A stretch of DNA of 64,000 nucleotides from Cytophagales bacterium (GCA_017303795.1 JAFLBR010000008.1:1-64000); one strand, 5' to 3'; positions 41,399 to 50,786 are shown, numbered from the stretch's first letter. Notes: generated from the letters alone by a model not told the origin. Translations and numbers: made by a program.

Positions 41399-41866
41399 TT
41401 AGCGCAGGCGATCAGAATCGCGCACCAACTTTTCGTCTCTGCGAATAAAACGCACGGCCAGCCAGTTGCAGGCTACACCTACAAACATAATCCACAACAT
41501 GGGTGGCAAATGGGCAGGCCCGGCTTTGTATTGTTCTGAAACTTGTATGAAGAAGTAAACAGCCGAACCCAATGCTCCGGCCAGGATAAGCGAATTAAGT
41601 GTGCCCAGTTTGATTTGCGTAATCCGATTGTCGAACCGTCTTATTTCCATCACCGCAATGGTAGCCGCAGCCACCATCAATATCGCAGTAAGCGAATACG
41701 GAAAATACAGGGTGGTGCGCTGGCCGTTTTCAATGGTTGAAAAGTGAAGCGGAAATAATTGGTGTTCCGTTGTACCATCGGTTACTTTCCAGATGGGTAA
41801 AAAAAGGCTTACCACCATAGTTACTACTACTAATCCCAGAAACACTGTTTGTATTCTTTGCCACAT
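41399..41866 (-). CDS. DUF4293 membrane protein
   Basis: A 155-residue, four-helix protein beginning MWQRIQTVFLGLVVV, typical of the DUF4293 family, which is largely restricted to Bacteroidota. Function unknown. The promoter box TAGTTTTG with the CAGC extension lies 23 bases upstream. The tpx gene follows after 53 bases and may share the transcript. Confidence 0.85.
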   Translation of the reverse strand: MWQRIQTVFLGLVVVTMVVSLFLPIWKVTDGTTEHQLFPLHFSTIENGQRTTLYFPYSLTAILMVAAATIAVMEIRRFDNRITQIKLGTLNSLILAGALGSAVYFFIQVSEQYKAGPAHLPPMLWIMFVGVACNWLAVRFIRRDEKLVRDSDRLR

Positions 41867-41889
41867 AAAAGGGTTGCGTTAACTTGCTG

Positions 41890-41897
41890 CAAAACTA
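41890..41897 (-). promoter_or_regulatory. -7 promoter box TAGTTTTG
   Basis: Perfect TAnnTTTG on the minus strand, extended by CAGC, 23 bases before the ATG at 41866. Confidence 0.55.
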
Positions 41898-41929
41898 CTT
41901 AAATCGCGCAAGCCACCGAATTTAATTCT

Positions 41930-43144
41930 ATGACAAAATCAGTTTATGTGATGGATATTTTACGTACCCCCATTGGAAAGTTTGGTGGTGCGCTGGCTTC
42001 TGTGCGGCCCGATGACCTGGCGGCCGGAGTGATTAAAAAATTGATAGAACGAAATCCACAGCTTGATGTTACCCGCATTGAAGACGTAGTGTTTGGTGCT
42101 GCTAATCAGGCCGGTGAAGACAATCGCAATGTGGCGCGCATGGCTTTGTTGCTGGCAGGCTTACCAAAAGAAATTGGTGGTGTAACGGTTAACCGGTTAT
42201 GCGCCTCGGGGTTGCAAGCTATTATGGATGTCGCGCGGGCTATTGCTAATGGCGATGGCGATTGTTACATAGCCGGTGGCGTAGAGAGTATGAGTCGTGC
42301 ACCGTTTGTAATGGCTAAAGCCGAAGAAGCGTTTTCGCGCAAAGCGGAAATTTTTGATACCACTATTGGCTGGCGTTTTATCAATTCAAAACTTTCAAAG
42401 TTGTATCATCCGTATTCGATGGGTGAAACTGCCGAGAACGTTGCCGAGAAATGGAAAATCAGTCGCGAGGCACAGGATAAGTTTGGCTTGACATCGCAAC
42501 GCAATTATTTTGCAGCCGCTAAAGCCAATCGGTTTAAGGAAGAGTTGGTTTCGGTAATGGTTACAAAAGGCAAAGAGACTTTTGAGTTTACGCAAGACGA
42601 ATACCCGCGCGAAACTTCACTTGAAAAACTGGCACAACTAAAACCTGCTTTCCGCGAAGGCGGAAGTGTTACAGCCGGAAATTCATCGGGCATTAATGAT
42701 GGCGCTGCGGCTGCATTATTAATAGGAGAGAGTTATCTGAAAACCTTTTCACAAAAACCGTTGGCGCGAGTAGTGGCTATGGCTGTTGCCGGAGTTGATC
42801 CGGCATTTATGGGGGTGGGGCCGGTGCCTGCGGTGAAGAAAGCATTGCAACGTGCCGGTTTAAAAATTTCTGATATCGGTTTGTTTGAGTTGAACGAAGC
42901 CTTTGCTGCGCAATCGCTGGCTTGTATGCAGGATTTGGAAATCGATCCGCAGTTGGTAAATGTAAATGGTGGTGCTATTGCACTGGGTCATCCGTTGGGT
43001 TGCAGTGGCGTGCGCATAAGCGCTACACTCATCCACGAAATGAAAAAACGAAATGTAAAATATGGCGTAGCCACCATGTGTATTGGTGTGGGGCAGGGGG
43101 CAGCTGTGGTCTATGAAAATTGTCAAGTGTCAATTGTCAATTGA
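41930..43144 (+). CDS. acetyl-CoA acyltransferase (thiolase)
   Basis: A 404-residue thiolase. Active-site Cys 91 (NRLCASG), the NEAFAAQ loop, His 354 (GHP) and Cys 384 (MCIGVGQG) are all present. It catalyses cleavage or condensation of 3-ketoacyl-CoA. It resembles the 3-oxoadipyl-CoA thiolase/FadA group. The last eight codons (NCQVSIVN) come from a palindromic repeat and extend past the usual family end. Monocistronic; truA starts nine bases after its stop. Confidence 0.9.
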   Translation: MTKSVYVMDILRTPIGKFGGALASVRPDDLAAGVIKKLIERNPQLDVTRIEDVVFGAANQAGEDNRNVARMALLLAGLPKEIGGVTVNRLCASGLQAIMDVARAIANGDGDCYIAGGVESMSRAPFVMAKAEEAFSRKAEIFDTTIGWRFINSKLSKLYHPYSMGETAENVAEKWKISREAQDKFGLTSQRNYFAAAKANRFKEELVSVMVTKGKETFEFTQDEYPRETSLEKLAQLKPAFREGGSVTAGNSSGINDGAAAALLIGESYLKTFSQKPLARVVAMAVAGVDPAFMGVGPVPAVKKALQRAGLKISDIGLFELNEAFAAQSLACMQDLEIDPQLVNVNGGAIALGHPLGCSGVRISATLIHEMKKRNVKYGVATMCIGVGQGAAVVYENCQVSIVN

Positions 43145-43150
43145 CAATTT
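43117..43150. repeat. palindrome spanning the thiolase stop codon
   Basis: AAATTGTCAA (43117-43126) and TTGACAATTT (43141-43150) with a 14-base middle. It encodes the last residues and the stop of the thiolase and ends two bases before the truA ATG. Confidence 0.75.
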
Positions 43151-43152
43151 AT

Positions 43153-43896
43153 ATGCGTTACTTCTTCGAAATATCTTACAACGGTACACCCTACCACGGC
43201 TGGCAAAATCAACCCAATGCCATTAGTGTGCAGCAGGTTGTAGAAGATTGTTTTACTAAAGTGTTTCGAAAAAAGATTGATATTGTGGGCAGCGGCCGCA
43301 CCGATACCGGAGTGCATTGTGTGCGGCAATTCTTTCATGCCGATATTGATGCAAAGCTGAATGAGGAAGAATGGTTGCCAAAACTTAATTCAATTCTGCC
43401 GCGTTTCATTGCCATCAATTCAATCCGACCCGTAAAAGCCGATGCCAGTGCGCGGTATGATGCGAAAGAACGCACGTACGAGTATCACATTACGCGCGTT
43501 AAAAATCCGATTCTGCTTGAACGTGCCTATTATTTTTTTAGGCCGTTGGATATGGAAATAATGGAGCGCGCCACCAATCTGTTGTTGGGCGAACATGACT
43601 TTCAATGCTTTAGTAAAACAAACACCGATGTAAATCATTTTATTTGCACCATTAAATCGGCCCGCTGGAATCAAAAAGGCGACATGCTTGTTTTTACGAT
43701 TACAGCAAACCGGTTTTTGCGGGGTATGGTTCGCTCGGTAGTAGGCACGTTATTAAATGTGGGCTCTGGTAAAACAACCTTGAAACAATTTCAGGAGATT
43801 TTAAAAAGTAAAGATCGCAAGCAAGCCGGTATGAATGTACCAGCCGATGCGCTGTATCTGATTAATGTGAAGTATCCGAAATCAATATTTTTATAG
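43153..43896 (+). CDS. truA: tRNA pseudouridine(38-40) synthase
   Basis: A 247-residue enzyme with the catalytic Asp in GSGRTDTGVH and family motifs NGTPYHGWQNQ and LRGMVRSVVGTLL. It modifies uridines 38-40 in the anticodon stem of tRNAs. The ATG giving MRYFFEISYNG is chosen; the open frame extends 11 codons into the palindrome at the thiolase end. Full length. Confidence 0.95.
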   Translation: MRYFFEISYNGTPYHGWQNQPNAISVQQVVEDCFTKVFRKKIDIVGSGRTDTGVHCVRQFFHADIDAKLNEEEWLPKLNSILPRFIAINSIRPVKADASARYDAKERTYEYHITRVKNPILLERAYYFFRPLDMEIMERATNLLLGEHDFQCFSKTNTDVNHFICTIKSARWNQKGDMLVFTITANRFLRGMVRSVVGTLLNVGSGKTTLKQFQEILKSKDRKQAGMNVPADALYLINVKYPKSIFL

Positions 43897-43903
43897 AACT
43901 CGA

Positions 43904-43951
43904 AAACCTTTAAGGTTTAATCTTTAATGCGTAAAAAAACCTTATAGGTTT
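43904..43951. repeat. two AAACCT/AGGTTT palindromes
   Basis: AAACCTTTAAGGTTT (43904-43918) and AAACCTTATAGGTTT (43937-43951) lie between truA and the ABC exporter. Confidence 0.7.
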
Positions 43952-43970
43952 GTAAAGTCGGAGTGAGGCA

Positions 43971-45743
43971 ATGGAAAAAGAAAAAGTAAGCAGTGGTAAT
44001 ATCATCGACTGGAAAGTTGTAAAGCGTATTCTGGAATTTATTCGTCCGTATCGCGGCCGTTTTTATTTCTTGATTGTGTTAACCTTTCTGCTGGGCGTGT
44101 TAACGCCCATCAGGCCCATGCTTATTCAATATACGCTGGATAAACACGTGGGCGCAGGCGAATACTGGAGCATGGTGTATGTCATGATTCTCATTCTTGC
44201 CTTACTCGTATTACAATCGGGCGTGCAATATGTTCATACCTATTTATCGGGGCGTATAGGGCAATATGTTATCCGCGACCTTCGTGTGCAGCTCTATCAG
44301 CACATTGTAAACCTGCGGCTTAAATTTTTTGATAAAACACCTATAGGCCGATTGGTAACGCGCACCATTTCAGATGTTGAAACCCTAAACGATGTTTTTA
44401 GCGAAGGTCTTGCCGCTATGGCAGGCGATTTATTGCAGATAGTATTTATACTGGGCGTAATGTTTTATATGGACTGGCGCATGGCTCTGGTTAGTTTATC
44501 CACCATTCCGCTTATGCTATTGGCTACTTATGTGTTCAAGGAAAAAATAAAAGTAACGTTCAACGATGTGCGCAATGCCGTATCCAATCTCAATTCGTTT
44601 GTGCAGGAACATCTTACCGGTATAAGTATTGTGCAGATGTTTGGCACCGAAAAAAAAGAGTACCAAAAATTTAAAGAAATCAATAAAGAGCATCGCGATG
44701 CGCACTTGCGCTCGGTACTTTACTATTCAGTTTATTTTCCGGTAGCCGAAGTAATTGCAGCGATGGGTATTGGATTATTGGTTTGGTATGGAGCGAAATC
44801 GGCCATCAACGTGGAGCAAACGGGTATTACCATTGGTAAGCTTACCGCGTTTATCATGTTCATTCAAATGTTCTTCAGGCCTATTCGCATGATTGCCGAT
44901 CGGTACAACACGTTGCAAATGGGTGTGGTAAGTTCATCGCGCATTATCAGTTTGCTGGATGATAAGGCAGATCAAATGGCAAACGGAACCTACAAGCCCG
45001 AGCGCGTTACCGGTCAGGTAAGTTTTAACAAAGTGTGGTTTGCTTATAATGATCAGGATTATGTGCTGAAAGAGATTAGCCTTGAAATAAAATCAGGCGA
45101 AACCATTGCTTTGGTAGGAGCTACAGGTGCCGGTAAGTCTTCTATTATTAATCTGCTCAATCGTTTCTATGAAATTAACCGGGGCGAAATAAAAGTAGAT
45201 GGCATCGACATTAAAGAATATGAACTGGGCGCACTTCGAAAAAACATTGGCGTGGTGCTGCAAGATGTATTTCTGTTTTCTGATACTATTCGCAACAACA
45301 TAACGCTGGGTAACCCTGATGTTACTGACGAAATGATTTTGCACGCAGCCGATCAGGTGGGTGCGCGTAAGTTTATTGATCGCCTTCCGGGTGGATTAGA
45401 TTATAATGTAATGGAGCGCGGCTCTACGTTATCGGTGGGCCAGCGGCAATTGCTCTCGTTTATCCGGGCTATGGTTTACAACCCAAAAATTCTGGTGTTG
45501 GATGAAGCCACTTCATCGGTAGATAGCGAAACTGAAGAGATGATTCAGGATGCTATTTCAAAGATGATGGACGGCCGTACGTCTATTGTTATTGCGCATC
45601 GTCTCTCTACCATACAACGGGCCGATAAAATTCTGGTGTTGGAGAAGGGTGAAATCAAAGAAAGCGGTACGCATGAAGACTTACTTGGCACCGATGGCCT
45701 GTATGCCCAACTACACAAAATGCAGTACAAAGAGGTAGTTTAG
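43971..45743 (+). CDS. ABC exporter half-transporter, intact ATPase (TM288-like)
   Basis: A 590-residue protein with six transmembrane helices and an ATPase domain: Walker A GATGAGKS (383-390), signature LSVGQRQ (487-493), Walker B ILVLDE with catalytic Glu 512, and His 543 (IAHR). The signature differs from canonical LSGGQ, as in the TM288/YheH half of heterodimeric exporters. Its likely partner is the convergent gene at 47394-49211, whose Walker B is degenerate. Substrate unknown; multidrug or lipid export is typical. Confidence 0.85.
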   Translation: MEKEKVSSGNIIDWKVVKRILEFIRPYRGRFYFLIVLTFLLGVLTPIRPMLIQYTLDKHVGAGEYWSMVYVMILILALLVLQSGVQYVHTYLSGRIGQYVIRDLRVQLYQHIVNLRLKFFDKTPIGRLVTRTISDVETLNDVFSEGLAAMAGDLLQIVFILGVMFYMDWRMALVSLSTIPLMLLATYVFKEKIKVTFNDVRNAVSNLNSFVQEHLTGISIVQMFGTEKKEYQKFKEINKEHRDAHLRSVLYYSVYFPVAEVIAAMGIGLLVWYGAKSAINVEQTGITIGKLTAFIMFIQMFFRPIRMIADRYNTLQMGVVSSSRIISLLDDKADQMANGTYKPERVTGQVSFNKVWFAYNDQDYVLKEISLEIKSGETIALVGATGAGKSSIINLLNRFYEINRGEIKVDGIDIKEYELGALRKNIGVVLQDVFLFSDTIRNNITLGNPDVTDEMILHAADQVGARKFIDRLPGGLDYNVMERGSTLSVGQRQLLSFIRAMVYNPKILVLDEATSSVDSETEEMIQDAISKMMDGRTSIVIAHRLSTIQRADKILVLEKGEIKESGTHEDLLGTDGLYAQLHKMQYKEVV

Positions 45744-45793
45744 CGTTCAACCCCCGAAATCTACCGCTTACCCTTTGGTGTCGGCAAAAGCAT

Positions 45794-45801
45794 TATATTT
45801 G
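45794..45801 (+). promoter_or_regulatory. -7 promoter box TATATTTG
   Basis: Perfect TAnnTTTG, five bases before the ATG at 45807, predicting a leaderless mRNA. Confidence 0.55.
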
Positions 45802-45806
45802 CTTTA

Positions 45807-46520
45807 ATGCGTTTCAGAAAAGCGACTTTCTTTTTGTTTTTAGGCTTGCTAACAAGTACAGTTTTGTGCCATGCGCAGGTACGCAAAAGTGTTAGAAGTG
45901 CTTCGTTCCGCCAGCCGGTGGTTAGCCGCAACAAGGCAAAAGTAATGTGTCCTATTTTTGAAACCAGCCAATATCCGTATCAGGGCATTGGCTTTAAAAT
46001 GGGCGATCCGTTTGCACTCACTTACAAATTTTATCCTAATAAAAAATGGGCCTTTGCGGCTGATGGAGGCAAAGCTGCGAGTGGACTTTATAACCGGTAT
46101 TATCGCAATGCATTCCAAACCTATCTGCCGGATTCATTGACAGAAAGTGAAAGCATTTCCTACATCTCTCACAAACCTAATAGCGACTGGTTTCTGGAGG
46201 CCAAGTTTTTGTATCAGTGGAATGCTGAGAAAGTTTCGAAAGGATTACAATTATATGCTGGCCTTGGCTGGCAATGGCGTAGTACGGGACTTACCTACGA
46301 CTATATCTATGAAGATTCGGGTCCATCGCAGGAAAGTAATCTGCGCAAGTTTTCGCGTAATCGTTTTACGTACGGCCCGGTAGGTGTGCTGGGTTTTGAA
46401 TACTCTTACTTCTCGTTGCCTATTTCGGCATTCATCGAAATAGAATGGTTTACCGATGTACTGCTCGACCCTGGCTATCAGCGCTTTCAGGGTGGTGTAG
46501 GTTTACGCTACGTATTCTAA
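45807..46520 (+). CDS. exported beta-barrel protein, hypothetical
   Basis: A 237-residue protein with a signal peptide (cleavage near LCHAQ). Strands alternate through the C-terminal part (GIGFKMGDPFALTYKFYP, then GVLGFEYSYFSLPISAFIEIEW and GVGLRYVF). The opening motif GIG-x-x-x-GDP and the ending GVGLRYVF match the next gene, so the two are tandem paralogues. Outer-membrane location inferred. Unknown function. Confidence 0.65.
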   Translation: MRFRKATFFLFLGLLTSTVLCHAQVRKSVRSASFRQPVVSRNKAKVMCPIFETSQYPYQGIGFKMGDPFALTYKFYPNKKWAFAADGGKAASGLYNRYYRNAFQTYLPDSLTESESISYISHKPNSDWFLEAKFLYQWNAEKVSKGLQLYAGLGWQWRSTGLTYDYIYEDSGPSQESNLRKFSRNRFTYGPVGVLGFEYSYFSLPISAFIEIEWFTDVLLDPGYQRFQGGVGLRYVF

Positions 46521-46637
46521 CCGCATTTTCATCTTTCATATTTTCAGCAGGTATATCATTTGCTGTTTCATAGTCGTTGGGTTTCAATAACCCTGATAAA
46601 CTTTTAAAAACGACTTTAAAATCAAAAACAGATTGTT

Positions 46638-47225
46638 ATGAAGCGATTAGCATTCCTCATTATGTTGATTATTTCCACAGCCGCAGTGGCGCAACAGCAA
46701 GGTATTGGTCTGCGTCTGGGCGACCCGATGGGGGTGAGTTATAAAAAATATTTCGGGCGCACGCATGCCATCGAGTTTGGTATAGGATCGGTTCCGGCCA
46801 ACTGGAATAATCAGTACTACATAAATTCATTTCAGGAGTATCCGCGCTACGATGGTTATCGTTACCAAAACCACACCGTGCAAAGCACGCTATACCTGCA
46901 AGCCCGGTATTTATTTCAGTACAACATTCCGGTGCAAAACATGGAAGGAAAATTAGAATGGTATTGGGGTGGAGGTGCTATACTCAAGGCTTCCAAAATT
47001 CAATATCGGTATCAGAATCGCGAAGCACCATTTGTGCCAGCCAGAGATATAATTAACGACATTGATTTGGGGCCAGAAGGAATTATAGGTTTGGAATATA
47101 CTTTTCAGGATGTGCCCATGACGGTATTTGGTGAAACCAGTTTGTTTATGGAGATAGCAGACCGGCCAGCCACCATTCGTGGATTTGGTGGATTAGGCGT
47201 GCGCTATAATTTTTATAAACGATAA
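46638..47225 (+). CDS. exported beta-barrel protein, paralogue of preceding gene
   Basis: A 195-residue protein with a signal peptide (MLIISTAAVAQ) and the shared features GIGLRLGDPMGVSYKKY, IIGLEYTFQDVPMTVFGETSLF and GLGVRYNF. It lies 117 bases after its paralogue, in the same direction. No further family recognised. Confidence 0.65.
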   Translation: MKRLAFLIMLIISTAAVAQQQGIGLRLGDPMGVSYKKYFGRTHAIEFGIGSVPANWNNQYYINSFQEYPRYDGYRYQNHTVQSTLYLQARYLFQYNIPVQNMEGKLEWYWGGGAILKASKIQYRYQNREAPFVPARDIINDIDLGPEGIIGLEYTFQDVPMTVFGETSLFMEIADRPATIRGFGGLGVRYNFYKR

Positions 47226-47432
47226 GCGAATTAAAATCAGAACCACTCTCTACTTCCGATTATGTTCTCCTTTTCTCTGGGGTCAGGAAACAAATTTTCT
47301 GTAGGGGTAACCTGTTTGCAGAGATGCAAATGATTTATCTCTATCGCCTTAACGATTAAGCGATATTTAAAATCGAAATCCTTCTCAATCCGATTATGTT
47401 CCCCTCTCCTCTGGAGAGGGGTTAGGGGTGAG
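47223..47432. repeat. tandem imperfect repeat including CCTCACCCC palindrome copy 2
   Basis: Segments 47223-47289 and 47357-47428 are diverged copies sharing TAAGCGA, TTAAAATC and TCCGATTATGTTC. The second copy contains the intact palindrome CCCCTCTCC-TCT-GGAGAGGGG with the GGGGTGAGG flank (to about 47432), read on the minus strand as the end of the ABC exporter. The first copy holds a degraded version. Confidence 0.7.
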
Positions 47433-49211
47433 GTCCTCCTCCACCAACATTTGCTTTTCGTATAGTTCGCGGTAAGCACCCGGTGTGCCAATCAGTTCGT
47501 CATGTGTGCCTGCTTCTACAATGCGGCCATCGTCTAACACAATTATTTTGTTGGCCAGCTTGGCCGATGAAACCCGATGCGAAATGATGATGCTGGTACG
47601 GCCCTGCATAATCTTTTTCATGCTATTTAGAATGGTGTTTTCGGTTTTGGTATCTACAGCCGAAAGGGCATCATCTAATATTAAAATTTTGGGTTCGCGC
47701 ACAATAGCGCGTGCAATGGAAACCCGTTGTTTTTGTCCACCCGAAAGTGTTATGCCGCGCTCGCCTACGCGGGTGTTAAACCCTTGCGGGAAGGCTATGA
47801 TGTTGGTGTACACATCGGCATCTTTGGCGGCTTGCGTAATTTTTTCTTCCTTCAATTCCGCTAACCCAAACCCAATGTTATTATAAATGGTATCGCTAAA
47901 CAGAAAAACATCTTGCGGCACAATGCCGGTTTGACTGCGCAAGTTGTTCAGGTTGTAATCTTTTAAGGGTACATCATCAATGCGAACTTCGCCTTCGGTT
48001 ACATCAAACAACCGGCTTATCAAATTGGCGATTGTGCTTTTGCCCGAGCCCGTGGTTCCGATTATCGCAAGCGATTCGCCCGGCTTAATGCTGAACGAAA
48101 TATTTTTTAATGCCTGAATGCCCGTGTCCGGATACACAAACGAAACCTTATCGAACTCAACTTTGCCCGCTATTTCGCGCGTTACATTTTTTTCTGAAAC
48201 TATATCCGTCTGGTTTTTCAGAAACTCATTAATTCGTTTTTGAGAAGCTTCTGCTCTTTTCACCAGGCTGCTCGTCCACCCCAGTGAAGTTACCGGCCAC
48301 GTTAAAATATTCACATAGATTATAAACGCAGCAATATTGCCAAACGTAAGGGTGCCATTAATTACTTCAACACTGCCTGCATACACCGTAAGCACGGTAC
48401 TCAATCCAATAAGCCCCATAATAAGCGGAAAGAACATTGCCTGCACACGGGTTAGCTTTAGCGATTGGTGTTTATACTCTTCACTTTCTCGTGTAAAGTT
48501 TTGCACCGATTCTTTTTCACGCGTAAACGATTTTAATACCCGGATACCCGAAAAAGCTTCCTGCACAAATGTGCTTAACCGCGATTGACTTTTCTGAATT
48601 TGTTCTGACCGATGTTCTACAATATTGTTCACATAGAAAATACTGATAGACAATAAAGGAAGTGGGATAAGCGCATAAAGGGTAAGCTTAGGGCTAATGA
48701 TAAACATGAACGGTATGAGCATCATAAAAAGCGTAACCAGTTGCAGGCCATACATAATAGATGGCCCCAGGTACATGCGCACCCGGCCTACATCTTCGCT
48801 TATGCGATTCATTAAATCGCCTGTGCTGTTTTTGCGATAGAAACTTAAGGGTAGTGATTGGTAGTGTTCAAAGATTTCGTTCTTTAAATCGTACTCTATC
48901 AGGCGACTCATTACAATCAGCGTCTGGCGCACAAAGTAAAGGAACACCCCACGCAGCAAAGCCATGATTAAAATCAATACGGCATAAAGCAAAATGCCAC
49001 CCGAAAAAATCTTAAAGAAATTACCCTGCAGGGTTGAGCGATCGAATAAACCATATACCCGAATGTTATCCACTACCAGGTCGATAGAATAACGCACTAA
49101 TTCTGCGGGCAGAATCTGAAACGCATTGCTTATAATAACAAACAAGAGCCCCAGCAGCATGTGCCATTTGTACTTCAGCAGGTATTTGTTTAGGTATTTA
49201 AGTTCTTTCAT
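47394..49211 (-). CDS. ABC exporter half-transporter with degenerate Walker B (TM287-like)
   Basis: About 605 residues from the ATG giving MKELKYLNKYLLKYKW; a 16-codon extension upstream looks non-coding. Six helices and an ATPase domain: Walker A GTTGSGKS, signature LSGGQKQ (489-495), Walker B ILILDD with Asp 514 in place of the catalytic Glu, and His 545. Such a change marks the degenerate-site half of heterodimers like TM287/288. The last 13 residues (DLTPNPSPEERGT) are encoded by a repetitive palindrome. Confidence 0.85.
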   Translation of the reverse strand: MKELKYLNKYLLKYKWHMLLGLLFVIISNAFQILPAELVRYSIDLVVDNIRVYGLFDRSTLQGNFFKIFSGGILLYAVLILIMALLRGVFLYFVRQTLIVMSRLIEYDLKNEIFEHYQSLPLSFYRKNSTGDLMNRISEDVGRVRMYLGPSIMYGLQLVTLFMMLIPFMFIISPKLTLYALIPLPLLSISIFYVNNIVEHRSEQIQKSQSRLSTFVQEAFSGIRVLKSFTREKESVQNFTRESEEYKHQSLKLTRVQAMFFPLIMGLIGLSTVLTVYAGSVEVINGTLTFGNIAAFIIYVNILTWPVTSLGWTSSLVKRAEASQKRINEFLKNQTDIVSEKNVTREIAGKVEFDKVSFVYPDTGIQALKNISFSIKPGESLAIIGTTGSGKSTIANLISRLFDVTEGEVRIDDVPLKDYNLNNLRSQTGIVPQDVFLFSDTIYNNIGFGLAELKEEKITQAAKDADVYTNIIAFPQGFNTRVGERGITLSGGQKQRVSIARAIVREPKILILDDALSAVDTKTENTILNSMKKIMQGRTSIIISHRVSSAKLANKIIVLDDGRIVEAGTHDELIGTPGAYRELYEKQMLVEEDLTPNPSPEERGT

Positions 49212-49289
49212 TACGGAGGAAAGTAAAACTTGTTTACAATTACCAGACAAAGTTTGCAATACTAAACTGAAATTGCCGGTAACTAAGGA

Positions 49290-49940
49290 TTATTCGCAGC
49301 AGACTAAGTTAGCGGAAATAGTCATGTTATCATAAAATCCAGGGATGACGTCTGGCGTGGAGGTCTCATCAGAGAAATTACGAAATATAGAAGGTTCTAA
49401 AGTGATAGAAGTAGAACTATTTTTATGTGAAACTTCAAATTCATAAAAAGAGGAGTAGTAGTTTTTTCCAACTTTCAAAACGTTATTATAGGTATAGATA
49501 TTAACGTCTGGACTGTTACTGAAAGGTTCTGGTGTATATACTCCATTAGGAGGTGTATCCTGATAGAAAAAAAATGATAAGTAAACAACAGAATTTTCAT
49601 TAATTTGATTTACTCCCTGTATCAGATAGTATTTAATTAAAAACTCATCGATTCCATTAGTGTAGCGGAATTCCCGTAAGCCACAAGAAACTCTGTTAAA
49701 ACTAAAAGTCATCCGGTCAACTTTATAGGTTGAATAATTGCACAAAATTTCATTCGTAAAAAATTTATCGGAACCTGAATCAGTAAACTGTTTACCAATT
49801 TGCTCGGACGTAAAAGTCATTAGGTCTCGCTGGATCAAGGCAAAAATTTGCGCTTCATTAAGTGGTGAAGTCCTGGAGCCTTCATCTGAACAAGCCAATA
49901 CGCTAAAAACCAGTAGAATTAGGGATGAAACTTTTCGCAT
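49290..49940 (-). CDS. lipoprotein, hypothetical
   Basis: About 216 residues from the ATG giving MRKVSSLILLVFSVLAC (lipobox Cys 17). Mixed strands and helices, several aromatic residues, a C-terminal Cys pair (VCCE). No family recognised. AT-rich. It starts 16 bases after the stop of the beta-barrel gene upstream, so the two form an operon. Confidence 0.55.
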   Translation of the reverse strand: MRKVSSLILLVFSVLACSDEGSRTSPLNEAQIFALIQRDLMTFTSEQIGKQFTDSGSDKFFTNEILCNYSTYKVDRMTFSFNRVSCGLREFRYTNGIDEFLIKYYLIQGVNQINENSVVYLSFFFYQDTPPNGVYTPEPFSNSPDVNIYTYNNVLKVGKNYYSSFYEFEVSHKNSSTSITLEPSIFRNFSDETSTPDVIPGFYDNMTISANLVCCE

Positions 49941-49956
49941 AATGTTGGCAATCAAT

Positions 49957-50610
49957 TTAGAATACAAACCCTAATCTAATTGAGCTGTTAAAATTTGGGC
50001 CTATGCGGAAACTTGAGCCGCCTTTAATCGCCTCAGGATTAGTTTGGTTACCTGGGAAGTCTACTTCAATATCCGCATCTTTTATATTCTCAAAACCAAA
50101 TCCAAATTCTGTTCCCACATAAAATCTTTTTGCAAAATAGTAGTCGGCCCCAAAAATTAAGTTAGCCCCTAATCGCGTAAAACCACGTTCCACTCCACTA
50201 TTAGACCAAGCCCCTTTAACAGTAGTTACGTTATCATCTCCAAATTCTCCTTTCGAAGTTTTAAATGCAATATCTAAATCCACACCATAGTAGGGTGATA
50301 GGCGCTCAGTACCTTTAAAATGCTTTTCAAAACCTGGGCGCAGATTGACAAATGTTGCACTAACTTTTTCGTCATCGGCTGGCTTGTCGGATTGGTAATC
50401 AAATGAAATACCCATACGAAAAGCCTTATTATCGCTGGTAAAATGACGAAACCGTAGGTAGCGAATATTAACAGGCGAAGAAGAGAAGGGATTCAGATTT
50501 ACTTCAGCCGTCCAGTTTTTGGCCTCTGGCTTTATACTAGACTCATCTTGCGCGTAAATACTTGAAACTGCAACTAAGAATACAAACAATGTTGATATAT
50601 TTTTTTTCAT
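49957..50610 (-). CDS. exported beta-barrel protein, hypothetical
   Basis: A 217-residue protein with a signal peptide (SSIYAQ) and barrel-like strands (RFRHFTSDNKAFRMGISFDY, LSPYYGVDLDIAFKT, YVGTEFGFGFENI, SSIRLGFVF). AT-rich. It is the first gene of a two-gene unit with the lipoprotein downstream. The pair is probably an envelope system of unknown role. Confidence 0.6.
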   Translation of the reverse strand: MKKNISTLFVFLVAVSSIYAQDESSIKPEAKNWTAEVNLNPFSSSPVNIRYLRFRHFTSDNKAFRMGISFDYQSDKPADDEKVSATFVNLRPGFEKHFKGTERLSPYYGVDLDIAFKTSKGEFGDDNVTTVKGAWSNSGVERGFTRLGANLIFGADYYFAKRFYVGTEFGFGFENIKDADIEVDFPGNQTNPEAIKGGSSFRIGPNFNSSIRLGFVF

Positions 50611-50754
50611 AAGATTAGTTTTGATTCCTAAAGATCGCTTTCATTTTAACGAACTCAAAATCCAGCGCCAAACATTTAGTTAAAACTCACGGAGGCTTTC
50701 ATATAAACTAAAAAATGAATTCTTAAAATATAGGTATCAGTGACAAGTGTTATG

Positions 50755-50762
50755 TACTTTTG
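50755..50762 (+). promoter_or_regulatory. -7 promoter box TACTTTTG
   Basis: Perfect TAnnTTTG, 24 bases before the ATG at 50787 of nusB. The box overlaps a TTG that would otherwise be read as an earlier start. Confidence 0.55.
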
Positions 50763-50786
50763 CGCTCGATAAAACGTTCTTTCGTC

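Noticed and set aside
50760-50786. TTG start of nusB
   Set aside because: The TTG belongs to the TACTTTTG promoter box; the ATG at 50787 matches the usual NusB start.
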